Positions 5,786-9,028 of a stretch of DNA of 9,028 nt are shown piece by piece (positions within the stretch are counted from its first letter, which is position 1; the number at the start of each line of letters is the position of its first letter). The position numbers and the translations under genes are program-made. The DNA lies in the NCBI GenBank assembly GCA_031285605.1, contig JAITVW010000205.1, positions 1 through 9,028 of the forward strand, in the 5' to 3' direction. Below the pieces are notes generated by a model. The model was not told the origin of the DNA. It did not search any database and worked only from the letters and a program-made list of their open reading frames with translations. The DNA comes from Fusobacteriales bacterium (GTDB taxonomy: Bacteria; Fusobacteriota; Fusobacteriia; Fusobacteriales; Leptotrichiaceae).

Positions 5786-6410
5786 AAAAGTATTTTTTAA
5801 GGATACTGATCTTTTAACTGCAGAGACATTAAATAATACTGATATTTCTGATAAAACAATGGAAATATTCAGATTGAGAGGAAGCCTGAAACAAATAAAC
5901 AATATTTATTATTTTTGGAATTATGACAAGGATTTTAAGTTGCTTATTTCCAAGTTAAAATTCAGAGGTCAGAAAAATATTGCCAAAAATATAGCTTGTT
6001 TGATAGAAAGCGGAGTAAAGTTTGTTCTGGAAAGAGAAAATATAGATTATATAATTCCTGTGCCGATAAGTATACAGAGAGAATCGGAAAGAGGCTTTAA
6101 TCAGACGGAAGTACTGCTGGATGCCATGAAAATACAATATTTAAAAATCAAAAGAATAAAGAATACAAAAAAGATGTTTAAGATTCTTGAGGAAAATAAA
6201 AGGAATCAAAATATAAAAAACAGCTTTTTTATTAATAAAGAAACTAATTTAAGCAATAAAAATATATTGCTTTTTGATGATATAGTTACCACCGGGGCAA
6301 CACTCAGAGAAATAAAAAGTGAAATATTAAAGAAATATAAGGTAAATAAAATAGCAGTACTGGCATTAGCGGCGGCAAGAGAAATAAAGGTCAATAAAGG
6401 GAAAGTTTAG
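5760..6410 (+). CDS. comF: ComF-family phosphoribosyltransferase-like protein, no N-terminal zinc finger
   Basis: This 216-residue protein matches the ComF/GntX family, phosphoribosyltransferase-fold proteins needed for DNA uptake in naturally competent bacteria. ComF-type landmarks are the strand before the barrel (NNIYYFWNYD), LKFRG (L66-G70), IIPVPIS, the ERGFNQTEVL motif (canonical RGFNQ), and the PRPP-binding loop LLFDDIVTTGAT with D173/D174. Most family members begin with a CxxC...CxxC zinc finger. Here residues 1-50 contain no cysteine at all, and the only cysteine in the protein is in NIACL. A separate zinc-ribbon protein is encoded just upstream and overlaps this gene by 26 bases. 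The gene is the last of the operon. Its role in DNA uptake is inferred from the family; no other competence gene is seen in the window. Confidence 0.85.
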   Translation: MKNLLWNFKKVFFKDTDLLTAETLNNTDISDKTMEIFRLRGSLKQINNIYYFWNYDKDFKLLISKLKFRGQKNIAKNIACLIESGVKFVLERENIDYIIPVPISIQRESERGFNQTEVLLDAMKIQYLKIKRIKNTKKMFKILEENKRNQNIKNSFFINKETNLSNKNILLFDDIVTTGATLREIKSEILKKYKVNKIAVLALAAAREIKVNKGKV

Positions 6411-6448
6411 CATGGGTGAACCATAGTCATAAGATGATTTTCCCGCAT

Positions 6449-6485
6449 AATACATTAAAAACAAATTTCGGCTAATGCATTTTTT
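6449..6485 (+). terminator. Putative AT-rich intrinsic terminator after comF
   Basis: AATaCATTA (6449-6457) pairs with TAATGcATT (6473-6481), eight pairs with one A/C mismatch, around a 15-base loop, and is followed by TTTT. It lies 39 bases after the comF stop, where the operon should end. The stem is AT-rich and the loop large, so it is a weak call. Confidence 0.35.
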
Positions 6486-6487
6486 AT

Positions 6488-6501
6488 CCTGAATTTTCAG
6501 G
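6488..6501 (+). repeat. Small hairpin CCTGA-ATTT-TCAGG
   Basis: A five-pair stem (six with a tight loop) lies just past the T-run of the candidate terminator. It is followed by GTGTTTA, not a proper T-run. It may be a backup terminator for comF or simply chance. Confidence 0.3.
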
Positions 6502-6524
6502 GTGTTTACGATATAAATAATTAT

Positions 6525-6552
6525 TTGCAAAAACAAAAATAAATGATAGAAT
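6525..6552 (+). promoter_or_regulatory. Candidate promoter for the GH13-like gene
   Basis: TTGCAA (6525-6530) and TAGAAT (6547-6552) are 16 bases apart, each with a reasonable match to -35 and -10 consensus. Transcription would begin near 6559, giving a leader of about 170 bases before ATG 6731. No better pair is visible nearer the gene; TATTAT at 6695-6700 lacks a -35. Confidence 0.35.
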
Positions 6553-6562
6553 ATAACGATGA

Positions 6563-6579
6563 AAAATATTAAATATTTT
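6563..6579. repeat. Perfect AT-only palindrome just past the candidate start
   Basis: AAAATATT and AATATTTT are exact reverse complements separated by one A. The element starts about four bases after the predicted transcription start, a position where a bound repressor could block the promoter. In such AT-rich sequence chance is a real alternative. Confidence 0.35.
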
Positions 6580-6612
6580 GGTTGTTTTTTAATATACTGC
6601 AGGAAGATTATT

Positions 6613-6628
6613 ACACCTGATCAGATGT
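6613..6628. promoter_or_regulatory. Operator-like palindrome ACAC-CTGATCAG-ATGT
   Basis: The eight-base core CTGATCAG (6617-6624) is a perfect palindrome. It extends to ACA/TGT on either side with one C/A mismatch, so 14 of 16 positions are symmetric. It is the most GC-containing symmetric element in the leader and lies between the candidate promoter and the gene. It has the size of a dimeric helix-turn-helix regulator site, but I cannot name the regulator. Confidence 0.4.
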
Positions 6629-6730
6629 GTGATTGAAAAAAGAACAAAATAATTAATTAACAAAATGTATGAATAAGATCAGAATATCGGATTTTATTAT
6701 AAAGCAAGAGTTAATAAGGGAGAAATATAT

Positions 6731-9028
6731 ATGAAAAAATGGTTATTGCCGGCGGCTGTGTTTTTTGCATTTTCCGTATCTTACGGGGAGATTCCGGCCA
6801 AGGAAGTAATCCCGAAGACTAGTGAGAGAAGGGATAATTATATAGACAAGGCTTCTGTCTTTCATGAAGAAAATGTAAATTACAGAGTAGATAATAATGA
6901 AAGAGTGAGAATACTGCTGGATGTAAAAAATAATGATATAGAAAAGGCAGAGCTCATTTATGGCAATGATAAAGCTGAGATGAGCAGTTTTGGAAATTAT
7001 AAGGGAAAAGAAATATTTTCCGTAGAAGTACCAAATGAAAATTTTTCATATTATTTTGCTTTGACAGACGGTAATACAAAATATTTTTACGGAAAAACAC
7101 AGGGTGAAAATAGTTCTGATATTGTTCCATTTGAATATGGAAAAACTTATGATTTTACAAATATGCCCGAGTGGGCAAAATCAGGGACAGGCTATATGAT
7201 ATATATAGACACTTTCAGAAACGGGAACTATGATAATGATGCTATTTTTAATGAGTTCGGAACCAATAACTTCAGTGTTCCTGCAGGAACATTAAGATCG
7301 GGAACTCCACGCAGAAGCCTTGCTACTGCGAACTGGAATCCGAATCCTTTATATAAAGCATTCACGATACATCCATGGACAGGGAATTACGAAGAGTTGG
7401 ATCCGTGGGAAGAAAATGCAGGAAACCAGATAAAAAAATATACAAGGGTATACGGCGGAGACCTCGCAGGAATAATAGACAAGCTTGATTATCTGAAAGA
7501 ACTGGGGATTGACTATCTGATAATATCACCTCCTGTTTATTCATTTTCAAATCATAAATATGACCCTATATATATGAATCATGTGGATCCTACATTTGGT
7601 TATCTGGAACAGACCGGAACCAATGAAGGAATGGATGTAAAAGGACAGGCAGGTAATACTAACGGAGCGAGAGAGCTGGATTTGCTGGTATATAATGCAC
7701 AGCAGGCTAAAAATCTCCTTGGTGAGACAACTGATCCGCAGACATGGAAATGGACTAATTCTGATCTGCTCTTGGCAAAACTGGCAAGAGAAGTACATAA
7801 AAGAGACATGAGAATAATAATGGAAATATCTCCTGATGTCACATCAAATAAGTTTTTTGCAAATCTAAATCCAAGGTATAACAAATGGTATAGAAGCAGG
7901 TCTGATTTACGACTGGATCTTAATAACCGCGAGGCAAGAGAATATGTATTTAATTCCTTGAAAAAATGGATTCTGGGACCTGATGAGACTTTTAAAACTT
8001 ATGAAGATGATGACGGGATTGACGGAGTAAGATATGTTTTTTATAAAAATGAGAACAAAAAAGGACTTGCTGAAATAACAAGAGAATTAAAAAAATTCAA
8101 ACCGGAAATTTTGGTTTTGGGAGATCAGAGCAGAAATTTTGGTGATGATATAGAAATGGGTCTTTATGATACAGGTGTAGACTATAATTATGTCAATGAA
8201 ATGATAAAGTATATCGTTAACACTAATTCTAATTATAAGATAGATAATATAGAATTTGCATCAAAAATGGCTGAAGTATATAATCAGTATTCAAAACAGA
8301 AATTTTACGGTACGGAAATTTATCTTGATTCACTTGATACAGACAGAATTTATTCGGGAATCATTAATTCAAACAGAGTATTTGACAGAAATAACGGTTC
8401 AAGTGAGTATATAGAAATAAGGCCGGATTTATACGACGGTGAAGCGGTAAGAAAGCTTAAAATGCTGGTTAGTATACAAATGATGCTTCCTGCCAGTCCT
8501 GTGGTATATTATGGTGATGAAAAGGGTATGTGGGGTTCTGATTATCCGCGAAACAGAAAACCAATGCTCTGGGAAGATCTTGCACCATATGACAATGAAA
8601 GCGATGATATTTCTAAATATATGGACAGACTGAGAAGTATGCCCGGACAGGTCATTATAAATGAAGTAGAAAAGAAAATATTTTATCCTGTAGTTATTAA
8701 TCAGGATATAGAAAATTTTTACCGCAAAATACTCGGAATAAGACAGCAATACAGTGATCTTATAAGAAATTCCGATTTCAGAATACTGGAAGTTTCCAAT
8801 GATCCTAAAATACAGGCTCGTGTAAATGAATTTATCTCATATTATATGGCAGAAGAAAAAAGAAAAGCACAGACTTATCAAAATAAAATAATAGAAGTAA
8901 AGAAACCTGCTGTAGATTACATCAGCTATGAGCTTACAAACGGAAAAGAGTCGCTTGTTATAATAATAAATAACAGTAATGACAAATACACAATAAAAGC
9001 CCTTGTGCCGAAGCTTTTCGGGGAGTAT
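6731..9028 (+). CDS. Exported GH13 alpha-amylase-like protein with degenerate active site, 3' end missing
   Basis: 766 codons run open to the window edge. The protein starts with a signal peptide (MKKWLLPAAVFFAFSVSYG). A CBM34-like beta domain spans ~40-140 (YYFALTDGNTKYFYG), then a GH13 barrel like secreted neopullulanase/alpha-glycosidase enzymes, which cut alpha-1,4 glucans. Fold motifs are excellent: YGGDLAGIIDKLDYLKELGI (241-260), HKYD (275-278), WKWTNSD, region V LDLNNREAREYV (from ~395), and YYGDEKGMWG (593-602) with NRKPMLW. Catalytic regions are not. Region I reads RIIMEISPDV (D to E365, N to D369, H to V370). Region II reads GIDGVRYV (R434 kept, nucleophile D to V436). Region III reads LVLGDQS (acid/base E to D465). 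Region IV reads LDSLDTDR (H to L535, D536 kept). It is probably an exported glycan-binding or partner protein rather than a hydrolase. AAGGGAG lies eight bases before the ATG. A C-terminal beta domain begins near the cut. Confidence 0.88.
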   Translation, partial: MKKWLLPAAVFFAFSVSYGEIPAKEVIPKTSERRDNYIDKASVFHEENVNYRVDNNERVRILLDVKNNDIEKAELIYGNDKAEMSSFGNYKGKEIFSVEVPNENFSYYFALTDGNTKYFYGKTQGENSSDIVPFEYGKTYDFTNMPEWAKSGTGYMIYIDTFRNGNYDNDAIFNEFGTNNFSVPAGTLRSGTPRRSLATANWNPNPLYKAFTIHPWTGNYEELDPWEENAGNQIKKYTRVYGGDLAGIIDKLDYLKELGIDYLIISPPVYSFSNHKYDPIYMNHVDPTFGYLEQTGTNEGMDVKGQAGNTNGARELDLLVYNAQQAKNLLGETTDPQTWKWTNSDLLLAKLAREVHKRDMRIIMEISPDVTSNKFFANLNPRYNKWYRSRSDLRLDLNNREAREYVFNSLKKWILGPDETFKTYEDDDGIDGVRYVFYKNENKKGLAEITRELKKFKPEILVLGDQSRNFGDDIEMGLYDTGVDYNYVNEMIKYIVNTNSNYKIDNIEFASKMAEVYNQYSKQKFYGTEIYLDSLDTDRIYSGIINSNRVFDRNNGSSEYIEIRPDLYDGEAVRKLKMLVSIQMMLPASPVVYYGDEKGMWGSDYPRNRKPMLWEDLAPYDNESDDISKYMDRLRSMPGQVIINEVEKKIFYPVVINQDIENFYRKILGIRQQYSDLIRNSDFRILEVSNDPKIQARVNEFISYYMAEEKRKAQTYQNKIIEVKKPAVDYISYELTNGKESLVIIINNSNDKYTIKALVPKLFGEY

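Larger units (their letters stand above)
6411..6730. other. 320-base intergenic region with several palindromes
   Basis: This is the only long non-coding stretch. In order it contains a putative terminator (6449-6485), a small hairpin (6488-6501), a candidate promoter (6525-6552), a perfect AT palindrome (6563-6579), a 16-bp operator-like palindrome (6613-6628) and the ribosome site AAGGGAG (6716-6722) of the GH13-like gene. A reading frame of 25 codons (6559-6636) has no ribosome site and is not called. I recognise no riboswitch family in the first part (6411-6448). Confidence 0.6.

Noticed and set aside
6411..6448. Possible riboswitch after comF (small ATGG/CCAT and TCAT/ATGA stems)
   Set aside because: Stems are only four pairs and match no riboswitch consensus I know; it also precedes the candidate terminator of the upstream operon, not a gene start.
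6625..6634. CRP-type half site (TGTGA) near the operator-like palindrome
   Set aside because: Only one half-site is present; no TCACA partner at the required spacing.
6559..6636. 25-codon frame (MKNIKYFGCF...) in the intergenic region
   Set aside because: No ribosome site, begins exactly where transcription is predicted to start, and its sequence is accounted for by the palindromes.
7362..8749. Several minus-strand frames (7362-7550, 7547-7798, 7600-7884, 8429-8749)
   Set aside because: All lie within the continuous GH13-like gene on the + strand; they mutually overlap and show only low-complexity hydrophobic or Ser-rich peptides.

Overview
The window is AT-rich (about one-third G+C by eye), with A/T-rich third positions, many ATA and AGA codons and strong AGGAG-type ribosome sites. 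With the protein families present, this suggests a low-GC anaerobe-like bacterium. My best guess is a member of the Fusobacteriota, Leptotrichiaceae/Sebaldella-like. That is an inference from composition and style, not from a marker gene. Every gene I can support lies on the + strand.

Region 1 (1-3214). An extended -10 promoter (TGATATAAT) precedes a HAD phosphatase (gph-like). Two bases later comes a divergent TruA-type pseudouridine synthase with an unusual KH-like C-terminal tail, then a small HD-domain protein. A second TGATATAAT and a short hairpin precede a 305-residue exported protein of unknown function. This is followed by a very short, apparently broken gene for a second secreted peptide.

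Region 2 (3224-6410). This is a compact operon of nucleic-acid maintenance genes: an RluD-type pseudouridine synthase, O6-alkylguanine-DNA alkyltransferase (ogt), RNase HII (rnhB), a YraN/UPF0102 nuclease-fold protein, a small zinc-ribbon protein, and a ComF-type phosphoribosyltransferase that overlaps the zinc-ribbon gene. Most spacers are 1-21 bases.

Region 3 (6411-6730). This is the only long non-coding stretch. It holds a candidate AT-rich terminator, a weaker hairpin, a candidate promoter, a perfect AT-only palindrome just past it, and a 16-bp operator-like palindrome.

Region 4 (6731-9028, running off the end). This is a large exported protein with the full layout of a GH13 (alpha-amylase family) glycosidase: an N-terminal CBM34-like domain followed by the barrel. 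The fold motifs are excellent, but the nucleophile, the general acid/base and most other active-site residues are replaced. It appears to be a secreted GH13 pseudoenzyme and is the most striking item here.

Other points worth attention are the TruA-KH fusion, the ComF protein without its usual N-terminal zinc finger next to a free-standing zinc ribbon, and the short secreted-peptide gene carrying what look like two compensating single-base slips. I see no rRNA, tRNA, CRISPR array or mobile element.
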